Shown one piece after another: positions 8,001 to 15,642 of a stretch of DNA of 32,683 nucleotides (position 1 is its first letter; the number at the start of each line of letters is the position of its first letter). The position numbers and the translations under genes are program-made. The DNA comes from Lachnospiraceae bacterium (GTDB lineage Bacteria > Bacillota > Clostridia > Lachnospirales > Lachnospiraceae): the NCBI GenBank assembly GCA_009774145.1, contig VSND01000048.1:1-32683 (forward strand), given 5' to 3'. Below the pieces are notes generated by a model, which saw only the letters and a program-made list of their open reading frames with translations, made no database searches and was not told the DNA's origin.

Positions 8001-9613
8001 TTGTAAGAGAAGGCAAAAGTGTATTCAAAGGAGTTGCCATCGGCAGTATTTTCGTATATCGGAAAGCTGAAAAAGCAGTCAATAAAGTAGAGATCGAAGA
8101 TACTGCTGCAGAGCTTGCCCGTTTTGAGGCGGCAAAAGAAAAAGCCATGGGGCAGTTAAAAGGACTCTATGAGAAGGCACGGGTTGACGTGGGAGAAGAA
8201 GAAGCAATGATTTTCGACGTTCACCAGATGCTTCTGGACGATCTGGATTACAATGAGTCCATCACCGGCATCATCGAAAATGACAGGATGAATGCAGAGT
8301 ATGCGGTATTTATGACCGGCGAGCAGATGGCAGCCATGTTCCTCAGTATGGACGACGACTATATGAGGGGACGTGCAGCGGATATTCATGATATTTCCGA
8401 CCGTCTGATCTCCATCCTGAACGGGACGCAGGTAAGCCCGGAGGCAATGCCGGAGCCGGTGATCATCGTGGCAGAGGATCTTGCCCCCAGTGAGACGGTT
8501 CAGTTTGACAAGAGCAAGCTTCTGGCGATTGTGACCCAGAAGGGTTCTGCGAATTCTCATACGGCGATTCTTGCAAGGACCATGAACATCCCGTCTCTTG
8601 TGACAACGGATATTGAGATCGACCAGGAGTATCATGGCAGACAGGCGATCGTAGACGGCTTTGCAGGCCTGATCTATATTGATCCGGACGAAGAGACCAT
8701 GGCGAAGATGGTCGAGAAGAAGAAGAAGGCAGACGATCAGAGGGCGCTTCTTCAGGAGATGAAGGGAAAAGAGACCGTTACAAAGGCAGGCAAGCACATC
8801 CATCTGTATTCCAACATCGGCGGTGTCAACGATGTGGATGCGGTTCTCGAGAACGATTCGGAAGGCATCGGCCTGTTCCGCAGTGAATTTTTGTATCTGG
8901 GCTGTGATGATTATCCAAGCGAGGAAGTGCAGTTTGAGGCATATAAGACCGTTCTGTCCCGTATGGAAGGCAAGAAGGTCATCATCCGTACGCTGGATAT
9001 CGGTGCAGATAAGCAGATCGACTATTTTGATCTTCCGAAGGAGGACAATCCGGCGCTTGGATACCGCGCGATCCGTATCTGTCTGACCAGAAAAGAAGTA
9101 TTTAAGACACAGCTTCGTGCATTATTCCGTGCCTCCGCTTTCGGTACGCTCGGCATCATGTTCCCGATGATCATCTCTGTAAAAGAGATCGAACAGATCA
9201 AGGAGATCGTGGAGGAAGTGAAACTGGAGCTGGCAAGAGAAGATGTGCAGATGGGAGAAGTAGAACTTGGTATCATGATCGAGACGCCTGCGGCAGCGGT
9301 TACCAGCGACCTGCTGGCTCCGCATGTGGATTTCTTCAGTATCGGAACCAACGACCTGAGCCAGTATACACTGGCAATCGACCGTCAGAATCAGTCTTTG
9401 GACAACTTCTTTGATCCGCATCATGAAGCGATCCTGCGTCTGATCCAGATGACCATTGAGAACGCACACAAATATGGTGCATGGTGCGGCATCTGCGGAG
9501 AACTTGGCGCAGACGAAGAGCTGACGGCGAAGTTTGTACAGATGGGCATTGATGAGCTGTCTGTCTCTCCGGGATATACGCTGGAGCTTCGTAAGCGGAT
9601 CCGCGAGTGCTGA
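7997..9613 (+). CDS. ptsI: PTS enzyme I (phosphoenolpyruvate-protein phosphotransferase)
   Basis: A 538-residue enzyme I, the first phosphocarrier of the sugar phosphotransferase system. It takes phosphate from PEP on His188 in GSANSHTAILAR and passes it to HPr. The PEP-binding C-terminal barrel shows EGIGLFRSEFLY, the GTNDLSQYTLA loop and the catalytic Cys in GAWCGICGELGAD. The start is ATG 7997, overlapping the rpoZ stop, with gggaggaag just upstream. The order ptsI then ptsH is the reverse of the Bacillus ptsHI operon, and coupling to rpoZ is unusual. Confidence 0.96.
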   Translation: MIVREGKSVFKGVAIGSIFVYRKAEKAVNKVEIEDTAAELARFEAAKEKAMGQLKGLYEKARVDVGEEEAMIFDVHQMLLDDLDYNESITGIIENDRMNAEYAVFMTGEQMAAMFLSMDDDYMRGRAADIHDISDRLISILNGTQVSPEAMPEPVIIVAEDLAPSETVQFDKSKLLAIVTQKGSANSHTAILARTMNIPSLVTTDIEIDQEYHGRQAIVDGFAGLIYIDPDEETMAKMVEKKKKADDQRALLQEMKGKETVTKAGKHIHLYSNIGGVNDVDAVLENDSEGIGLFRSEFLYLGCDDYPSEEVQFEAYKTVLSRMEGKKVIIRTLDIGADKQIDYFDLPKEDNPALGYRAIRICLTRKEVFKTQLRALFRASAFGTLGIMFPMIISVKEIEQIKEIVEEVKLELAREDVQMGEVELGIMIETPAAAVTSDLLAPHVDFFSIGTNDLSQYTLAIDRQNQSLDNFFDPHHEAILRLIQMTIENAHKYGAWCGICGELGADEELTAKFVQMGIDELSVSPGYTLELRKRIREC

Positions 9614-9686
9614 TACCGCACATACTGTCTGATATCGTTTATACTGTTTGTTAAAAATATATTTTATATAAAAGGAGAAGAAAGAT

Positions 9687-9944
9687 ATGAAATCATTTAC
9701 TTACACCATTCAGGACGAACTTGGAATCCACGCAAGACCGGCTGGAATGCTTGCAAAAGCAGTAGCAGGTTACAAGAGTGTTGTAACTCTTGACAACGGT
9801 ACCAAGAAAGCAGATGCCAAGAGACTGATGGCAATCATGAGCATGGGCGTAAAGAAAGGCCATACAGTAACGGTAACGGTTGAAGGTGAAGATGAGGATG
9901 CAGCAGCAGCAGCACTCGAGGAGTTCTTCAAGACCAATCTGTAA
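9687..9944 (+). CDS. ptsH: phosphocarrier protein HPr with Arg at position 46
   Basis: An 85-residue HPr that receives phosphate from enzyme I on His15 in GIHARPAG and donates it to sugar-specific EIIA domains. The usual regulatory Ser46, the target of HPr kinase and the switch for CcpA catabolite repression in Firmicutes, is Arg here: the segment reads DAKRLMAIMSMG and the codon is AGA. Spacing from His15 matches Bacillus HPr without gaps, so the alignment is firm. A good ribosome binding site (aaaggag) precedes ATG 9687. The gene lies 73 bp after ptsI and is followed by a terminator. Confidence 0.95.
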   Translation: MKSFTYTIQDELGIHARPAGMLAKAVAGYKSVVTLDNGTKKADAKRLMAIMSMGVKKGHTVTVTVEGEDEDAAAAALEEFFKTNL

Positions 9945-9962
9945 GGAAAAAGGGAAGTATCG

Positions 9963-9994
9963 GGCTGTCGCAGGACGCGGCAGCCTCTTGCTTT
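9963..9994 (+). terminator. probable terminator after ptsH
   Basis: A 9-bp stem, ggctgtcgc (9963-9971) with gcggcagcc (9977-9985), including one G-U pair, has a 5-nt loop and a modest U-rich tail (tcttgcttt). Confidence 0.6.
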
Positions 9995-10052
9995 GTATGA
10001 TAAAGAACAGGAAAGATGTCCATACTAAGTCAAAAAAGATCTGGAGGTATGA

Positions 10053-12971
10053 ATGGCCATAGAACAACTGGAAGCTTACACGCTGATACAAAAGGAGCAG
10101 ATCCCGGAACTGAATTCCACGGGATATCTGCTGAAGCATAAAAAGACCGGCGCGAGAGTGGCGCTTTTGGAAAATGAGGATGAAAACAAGGTGTTTACCA
10201 TTGGATTCCGTACACCGCCGTCAGACAGTACCGGGGCGCCGCATATCATGGAGCATTCCGTGCTCTGCGGTTCGGAAGAATATCCGGTGAAGGATCCCTT
10301 TGTGGAGCTGGTGAAAGGGTCTTTGAATACTTTCCTGAATGCCATGACTTATCCGGACAAGACGGTATATCCGGTGGCGAGCTGCAACGATCAGGATTTT
10401 CAGAATCTGATGCATGTCTATCTGGACGCGGTGTTTCATCCCAATATTTACCGGGAAGAGAAGATCTTCCGGCAGGAGGGCTGGCACTATGAACTGGAAT
10501 CCCCGGAAGAGCCGGTCATCTATAACGGAGTTGTATACAACGAGATGAAGGGTGCATTTTCCTCGCCGGAGGATATGCTGGACCGGGAGATCATGACGAC
10601 CCTGTATCCGGACACTCCGTATTTCCACGAATCCGGCGGCGATCCAAAGCACATCCCGGAACTTACGTATGAGGACTTCCTTGCGTTTCATAAGAAGTTC
10701 TATCATCCGTCCAACAGCTATATTTATTTATATGGAAATATGGATATGGAAGAAAAGCTTGTATGGATCGATGAGCATTATCTGAGCAGATATGAGTATC
10801 TCGAGGTGGATTCCTCCATCAGCAGACAGAAGCCTTTTGCATGCAGAAGGGAACGGATCGTAGATTATCCGATCCTGGCAGGGGAATCTGTGAAAAAGCA
10901 GGCATACCTTTCCTATCATGCAGTCATAGGCGATTCACTGGATCCGGAACTGTATCTGGCATTTCAGGTGCTGGAGTATGCACTTTTGTCCGCGCCGGGC
11001 GCACCGCTGAAACAGGCGCTTCTGGATGCAGGCATCGGAAAGGATATATTAAGTTCCTATGAAAATGGAATTGCACAGCCATATTTTTCGATCATTGCCA
11101 AAAATACAGATATGGAGCAGAAGGATGCGTTTCTGGATACGATCCGCCGGACGCTGACCAGGATCGTGGAAAGCGGATTTGACCGGAAGGCTCTGCAGGC
11201 AGGCCTGAATTATTATGAATTCCGCTATCGGGAGGCGGATTTTGGAAATTATCCCAAAGGGCTTATGTATGGACTGCAGATGTTCGACAGCTGGCTCTAT
11301 GACGAGACAAAACCGTTTCTCCATCTGGTTGCGCTGGATCATTTTGCAGCGCTCAAAAGCAGGATGAACAGCGGATATTTTGAAGGGCTGGTTCAGACAT
11401 GGCTCCTTGATAATACCCATGCGGCGCTTCTGATCCTGAGGCCGGTGCCCGGGCTGGAGGCGCAGGAGGGAGAACGCACTGCGCAGAAGCTTCAGAGATA
11501 TAAAGAAGGGCTTGGAGCGGATGAGGTGGAAGAACTGATCCGGCGTACGCAGGAGCTGAAGGCATATCAGGACGAACCGTCTTCGCAGGAGGAACTTCAA
11601 AAGATCCCCATGCTGACGCGGGAGGATATCAGAAGAAAGATCAGGCCCTTTGTCAATCAGGAACTGTGCGTGGAGAAAACAACGCTTCTGCATCAGGAGA
11701 TCTTTACCAACGGGATCAGCTATATCCGCCTGCTGTTTGATGCCGGGCAGCTTCCGGCGCCCCTCATTCCCTGTCTGGGAATTCTGAAACATGTGCTTGG
11801 TTTTGTGGATACGGAAAATTACAGCTATGGCGAGCTTTTTAATGAGATCAACTGCCACACCGGCGGAATCTGCCCGGCAGTCAGTCTCTACGGAAACATG
11901 CGGGATCGGGATAAGTTTCGTGTGATGTTTGAGCTGAAGACAAAGGTGCTTTCTGAAAAAACGGATTTTGCATTTGCCATGATGCGTGAAATCCTGCACC
12001 GGACAAAGCTGACAGACAAAAAAAGACTGTATGAGATCATTGCACAGTTAAAATCCAGACTTCAGATGCATCTGACTTCCTCCGGTCATTCGGCGGCGGC
12101 CATGCGTGCAATGGCAGGCTTTTCTGCATCTGCCCGGCTGAATGACCGGATGAACGGGATTGCCTTCTACCAGATGATGGAAGATCTGGAGCGGAATTTT
12201 GAAGAGCGTTCGGATGATCTGATCCATAAGCTTTCACAGGTGATGCAGTATATCCTGCGTCCGGAGTGCCTGACTGTGAGCTGTACTTCCGGAACGGAAG
12301 GGATCGAAGCGGTAAAAAGAGAGATTCCGGCGCTGAAAAAGGCTCTGTATACGGATCCGCTTCCGGAGTCCGCCAAAACGGAAGAAGAAAAACTTCAGGT
12401 GCTGAAGGAAGGGATCATGACCCCGTCTGCCGTTCAGTATGTGGCGCGCGCAGGGCATATCAGCGCTTATACGGGCGCGTACCGGATTCTGAAGGTGATC
12501 TTAAGCTATGAGTATCTGTGGACTCAGATCCGGGTAAAAGGCGGTGCGTACGGCTGTATGAGCGGCTTTGGAATCTATGGGGACAGCTATCTGGTGTCCT
12601 ATCGGGATCCGAACCTTGGGCAGACCAATGAGGTCTTTGAAAAAACAGCGGACTATGTGGAACAGTTTGATGCAGGTGAGCGGGATATGACCAAATATAT
12701 CATCGGCACCATCAGCGAGATGGATACCCCGCTTACCCCTGCGGCGGAAGGGACCCGTTCCATGTCGGCGTGGCTGACCCGTACGACAGAAGAAGACCTG
12801 CAGAAGATTCGGGATGAGGTGCTGGATGCATCGCCGGCAGATATCCGCGCGCTTGCCGGCGGGATTCGGGAACTTCTGGCAGAAGGGAGCTTCTGCGCCA
12901 TTGGAAATGAAAACCGTATTGAGAAGGAAAAGAAGCTGTTCGACCAGACGTTCAGTCTCTTCCATTCCTGA
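10053..12971 (+). CDS. M16C family zinc peptidase (presequence protease-like)
   Basis: A 972-residue insulinase-type metallopeptidase of the long single-chain M16C group, related to presequence protease, which degrades short unfolded peptides inside a closed chamber. The inverted zinc motif HIMEH (His64, Glu67, His68) and the distal ligand Glu164 in YNEMKGAFSS are intact, so the enzyme should be active. No signal peptide or membrane segment is seen, so it is probably cytoplasmic. An excellent ggaggt precedes ATG 10053. Its stop overlaps an in-frame ATG of era. A role in peptide recycling is inferred from the family. Confidence 0.93.
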   Translation: MAIEQLEAYTLIQKEQIPELNSTGYLLKHKKTGARVALLENEDENKVFTIGFRTPPSDSTGAPHIMEHSVLCGSEEYPVKDPFVELVKGSLNTFLNAMTYPDKTVYPVASCNDQDFQNLMHVYLDAVFHPNIYREEKIFRQEGWHYELESPEEPVIYNGVVYNEMKGAFSSPEDMLDREIMTTLYPDTPYFHESGGDPKHIPELTYEDFLAFHKKFYHPSNSYIYLYGNMDMEEKLVWIDEHYLSRYEYLEVDSSISRQKPFACRRERIVDYPILAGESVKKQAYLSYHAVIGDSLDPELYLAFQVLEYALLSAPGAPLKQALLDAGIGKDILSSYENGIAQPYFSIIAKNTDMEQKDAFLDTIRRTLTRIVESGFDRKALQAGLNYYEFRYREADFGNYPKGLMYGLQMFDSWLYDETKPFLHLVALDHFAALKSRMNSGYFEGLVQTWLLDNTHAALLILRPVPGLEAQEGERTAQKLQRYKEGLGADEVEELIRRTQELKAYQDEPSSQEELQKIPMLTREDIRRKIRPFVNQELCVEKTTLLHQEIFTNGISYIRLLFDAGQLPAPLIPCLGILKHVLGFVDTENYSYGELFNEINCHTGGICPAVSLYGNMRDRDKFRVMFELKTKVLSEKTDFAFAMMREILHRTKLTDKKRLYEIIAQLKSRLQMHLTSSGHSAAAMRAMAGFSASARLNDRMNGIAFYQMMEDLERNFEERSDDLIHKLSQVMQYILRPECLTVSCTSGTEGIEAVKREIPALKKALYTDPLPESAKTEEEKLQVLKEGIMTPSAVQYVARAGHISAYTGAYRILKVILSYEYLWTQIRVKGGAYGCMSGFGIYGDSYLVSYRDPNLGQTNEVFEKTADYVEQFDAGERDMTKYIIGTISEMDTPLTPAAEGTRSMSAWLTRTTEEDLQKIRDEVLDASPADIRALAGGIRELLAEGSFCAIGNENRIEKEKKLFDQTFSLFHS

Positions 12972-12997
12972 TGTCCGGAACAGAAAGTGGTGCAGAT

Positions 12998-13903
12998 ATG
13001 AATGAACAGAAAAAATCCGGCTTCGCGACTCTGGTCGGGAGGCCGAATGTGGGAAAATCCACCCTGATGAACCAGCTGATTGGACAGAAGATTGCCATAA
13101 CTTCTCACAAACCGCAGACGACCAGGAACCGGATTCAGACGGTCTATACCTCGGAAAAGGGGCAGATCGTGTTTCTGGATACGCCGGGGATCCACAAGGC
13201 GAAGAACAAGCTGGGCGAGTATATGGTAAATGTGGCGGAGCGCACTCTGAAAGAGGTGGATGTGGTGCTCTGGCTCGTGGAGCCGACGACATTTATCGGG
13301 GCAGGCGAACGGCACATCGCAGAGCGGCTTGCCCACATCAACATCCCGGTAATCCTGGTGATCAACAAGATTGATACGGTAAAGCGCGAAGAGGTGCCTG
13401 CCTTTATCGATGCCTACCGGAAAATACTGGATTTTGCAGAGATCGTACCGATGTCCGCGCTGAAGGGGACGAACCGGGAGACGCTGATCGAACTGATCTA
13501 CAGGTATCTTCCCTGCGGTCCCATGTTTTACGATGAAGACACGGTGACGGACCAGCCTCTGCGCCAGATCACGGCTGAGCTGATCCGGGAAAAGGCCCTG
13601 AAGCTTCTGGACGAGGAGATCCCTCATGGAATTGCAGTATCCATTGACATCATGAAGCAGCGCAGCAGGGGAAACCTGTGGGATATCGAGGCGACGATTA
13701 TCTGTGAGAGGAGTTCTCATAAAGGAATTATTATCGGGAAGGGCGGAGCCATGCTCAAAAAGATCGGCTCTGCCGCCCGCTATGAGATTGAGAAACAGCT
13801 GGAAGCCAAAGTGAACTTGAAGTTGTGGGTGAAGGTGAAGAAGGACTGGAGAGATTCTGACTTCCTTATAAAAAATTTTGGATATGACAAGAAAGAAGTA
13901 TAG
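12998..13903 (+). CDS. era: GTPase Era
   Basis: A 301-residue Era GTPase that binds the 3' end of 16S rRNA and helps 30S assembly. G1 is GRPNVGKS (14-21), followed by G3 DTPG, G4 NKID and the C-terminal KH domain with IIIGKGGAMLKKIG. I chose ATG 12998 because MNEQKKSGFATLVGRPNVGKST matches the usual Era N-terminus. An upstream in-frame ATG at 12971 overlaps the peptidase stop as TGATG and would add nine residues, so coupled initiation there is possible. Confidence 0.95.
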   Translation: MNEQKKSGFATLVGRPNVGKSTLMNQLIGQKIAITSHKPQTTRNRIQTVYTSEKGQIVFLDTPGIHKAKNKLGEYMVNVAERTLKEVDVVLWLVEPTTFIGAGERHIAERLAHINIPVILVINKIDTVKREEVPAFIDAYRKILDFAEIVPMSALKGTNRETLIELIYRYLPCGPMFYDEDTVTDQPLRQITAELIREKALKLLDEEIPHGIAVSIDIMKQRSRGNLWDIEATIICERSSHKGIIIGKGGAMLKKIGSAARYEIEKQLEAKVNLKLWVKVKKDWRDSDFLIKNFGYDKKEV

Positions 13904-13963
13904 GACCGGTCCGCTTCGGGGATTCTAAGGTTACACAGAACAGAGGAAGCGGAGGTTCAAAAG

Positions 13964-14125
13964 ATGGACAGTTGGAATCGATTTGCACACACCGGGGATA
14001 TACGAGATTATCTTGCTTACAAGACAGAAGAAGGAAAAGCGGGAAGGATGGGAGAAAAGCATGAGCAGCCAGACCTGTACGGTGACCGGTATCGTTTTGT
14101 CTGCCGCGCCGGTGGGGGAATATGA
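13964..14125 (+). CDS. YqzL-like small protein
   Basis: A 53-codon frame with a clear Shine-Dalgarno (ggagg, 13951-13955) and ATG 13964. The start MDSWNRFAHTGDIRDYLAYK matches the pattern of the YqzL family (W..F..TG.I..YL.YK), whose genes lie between era and recO in Bacillus and relatives. Function is unknown. The frame overlaps recO by 65 bases, and its last 20 or so residues do not look like the family, so the true conserved part is probably the first 20-30 residues. Confidence 0.7.
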   Translation: MDSWNRFAHTGDIRDYLAYKTEEGKAGRMGEKHEQPDLYGDRYRFVCRAGGGI

Positions 14126-14723
14126 TAAGCTGGTGACTCTTTTGACCATGGAACGGGGAAAGCTCCGTGCCTTTGCAAGAGGCGCCAGAAGGCCGGGAAA
14201 TCCTCTGATGGCGGCTGCCAATGTATTTGCATTCGGAGAATTCCAGATCTTTGAGGGCAGAAGTTCCACCGGCATTTCCCAGGCATCCATAAGAAATTAT
14301 TTCGGAGAGCTGATGCAGGACTTTGAGGGAGCCTGCTTCGGACAGTACTTTCTGGAATTTGCGGACTACTATACGAGAGAAAATGCAGACGGAAGAGACT
14401 ATCTGCGGCTGGCTTATCAGTCCCTGCGCGCACTGTCTGCCCCGTCGCTTCCGCGGACTCTGGTGCGGTACATATATGAACTGAAGGCCATGGTCTTCAG
14501 CGGCGAATGCCCTCAGACCTTCGAGCAGTTCCGGGGCTGGAACCTGCATGAATCCACGCTGTATGCCCTCCGGTACGTGGTGGCGTCTCCGGTGGAGAAG
14601 CTCTATACCTTCACGCTCCGGGAAGAAGTGTTTCAGGAGTTTTCGAAGGTGATCACCTGGCTGCGGGAACATTATGTGGAGCACAGGTTTAAGTCGCTGG
14701 AAATACTTGAAACTTGTACGTAG
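14061..14723 (+). CDS. recO: DNA repair protein RecO
   Basis: A 220-residue RecO, which anneals single strands and loads RecA together with RecR. The OB-fold N-terminus is clear: TGIVLSAAPVGEYDKLVTLLTMERGKLRAFARGARR. ATG 14061 is preferred because gggag lies just upstream and it gives the family N-terminus. The protein is slightly shorter than many RecO proteins, and no complete four-cysteine zinc site is visible in the C-terminal half. Its stop lies inside the promoter of the next gene. Confidence 0.9.
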   Translation: MSSQTCTVTGIVLSAAPVGEYDKLVTLLTMERGKLRAFARGARRPGNPLMAAANVFAFGEFQIFEGRSSTGISQASIRNYFGELMQDFEGACFGQYFLEFADYYTRENADGRDYLRLAYQSLRALSAPSLPRTLVRYIYELKAMVFSGECPQTFEQFRGWNLHESTLYALRYVVASPVEKLYTFTLREEVFQEFSKVITWLREHYVEHRFKSLEILETCT

Positions 14724-14735
14724 AGAGTGTATAAT
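14707..14735 (+). promoter_or_regulatory. sigma-A promoter overlapping the recO stop
   Basis: TTGAAA (14707-14712) and a perfect TATAAT (14730-14735) are separated by 17 bases. The -35 and part of the spacer lie inside recO. It gives the downstream lipoprotein gene a leader of about 95 nt. Confidence 0.8.
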
Positions 14736-14836
14736 GTTCGCGTATGCAATGAGCGGTGCACGGCGGAAGCGGACTGCAGTGCACAGCGGAAGCGGGCGAC
14801 GCTTCCTGCGGATACATACACGAGGAGGAAAATGGA

Positions 14837-15427
14837 ATGAAAAGGTGTTTAATGATCCTGTGTACACTGTTCCTGACACTGTTCCTGACTGCCTGCGGTT
14901 CATCCTTTGAACCTTCTGTGACATCCCTGTATGTCCAGAAAGACGGAAAACTTACATATGCAGTTGTGGAAAGCTTTGAAAAGGAATACTACAGTTTCTC
15001 TGAGTTCCAGTCCATGATCGACCGGGAAGTGGACAGCTGCAACAGCAACTACAGCGAGCCGGTCATATCGGTGGAACGTCTGGACGTGGAGGACGGAACG
15101 CTGTACCTTCTGCTGAATTTTGCGAATGCGGATGCTTACAGCAGGTATAATGAAGAATACTGTTTTGTCGGTACCATAGAGGATGCTCTGAGTGCCGGAC
15201 AGTCTTTCAGCCTTCTGTTTAAAGATGCGGAATATGAAGAGCGTACCACAGCAGAAGTGACGGAAAAAAAGGATGATCAGGTGGTGATTCTGCAGAAGGA
15301 AGGCATTGTCCAGCTGGAGAAGCCGGTAAAATACGTCAGCAATAATGTAGAGATCATATCGGACCATATGGTGGAGGTCATGCCCATTGAAGAACAGGAT
15401 GAGTATGCGTATATCATAACTTATTGA
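14837..15427 (+). CDS. putative lipoprotein of unknown function
   Basis: A 196-residue protein with a classic lipoprotein signal: basic MKR, a Leu-rich core, and FLTAC with Cys20 as the lipidation site. The mature part is acidic and soluble, rich in Tyr, Glu and Ser, with alternating beta-strand-like segments. I do not recognise a domain. gaggagg precedes the start; ATG 14837 is chosen because it begins the signal peptide. The stop codon lies in the left arm of the first unit of the 32-bp hairpin array, so the 3' end of its mRNA must carry the array if transcription continues toward glyS. Confidence 0.85.
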   Translation: MKRCLMILCTLFLTLFLTACGSSFEPSVTSLYVQKDGKLTYAVVESFEKEYYSFSEFQSMIDREVDSCNSNYSEPVISVERLDVEDGTLYLLLNFANADAYSRYNEEYCFVGTIEDALSAGQSFSLLFKDAEYEERTTAEVTEKKDDQVVILQKEGIVQLEKPVKYVSNNVEIISDHMVEVMPIEEQDEYAYIITY

Positions 15428-15612
15428 ACACGGTTGCTTCCATAGGCATGTCTTATGGAACACGGACGGTTTCATAAGCGAGTTTTATGGAACACGGACG
15501 GCTCCATAAGCGTGTCTTATGGAACATCAGCAGTTCCATAAGTATGTCTTATTGAACATTAGTAGTTCAATAAGTGTGTCTTATTGAACATTAGTAGTTC
15601 AATAAGTGTGTA
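15421..15612. repeat. six perfect-length 32-bp tandem repeats, each a hairpin with covarying arms
   Basis: Six contiguous 32-bp units with no insertions or deletions start at 15421, 15453, 15485, 15517, 15549 and 15581. Each unit, with the base before it, contains a 10-bp inverted repeat around a 7-nt loop, then a 5-nt linker (consensus YRWGT). Units 4 (cttatggaac/gttccataag) and 5 and 6 (cttattgaac/gttcaataag) pair perfectly. The G-C pair in units 2-4 becomes T-A on both arms in units 5 and 6, a compensatory change. Units 1-3 are less perfect, and unit 1 contains the lipoprotein stop codon. There are no spacers, so this is not a CRISPR array. Function is unknown. Confidence 0.95.
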
Positions 15613-15642
15613 TTAACTTCAAAAAGTGAGGAGATTAACGGA

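Noticed and set aside
15421..15612. CRISPR array
   Set aside because: The 32-bp units are directly contiguous; there are no unique spacers, and no cas gene is in the window.
15549..15612. Promoters inside each 32-bp unit (TTGAAC, 17 bases, TGTGTC or TGTGTA)
   Set aside because: The -35 and spacing look right in the last two units, but TGTGTC/TGTGTA is a poor -10 and the other units have lost the -35.
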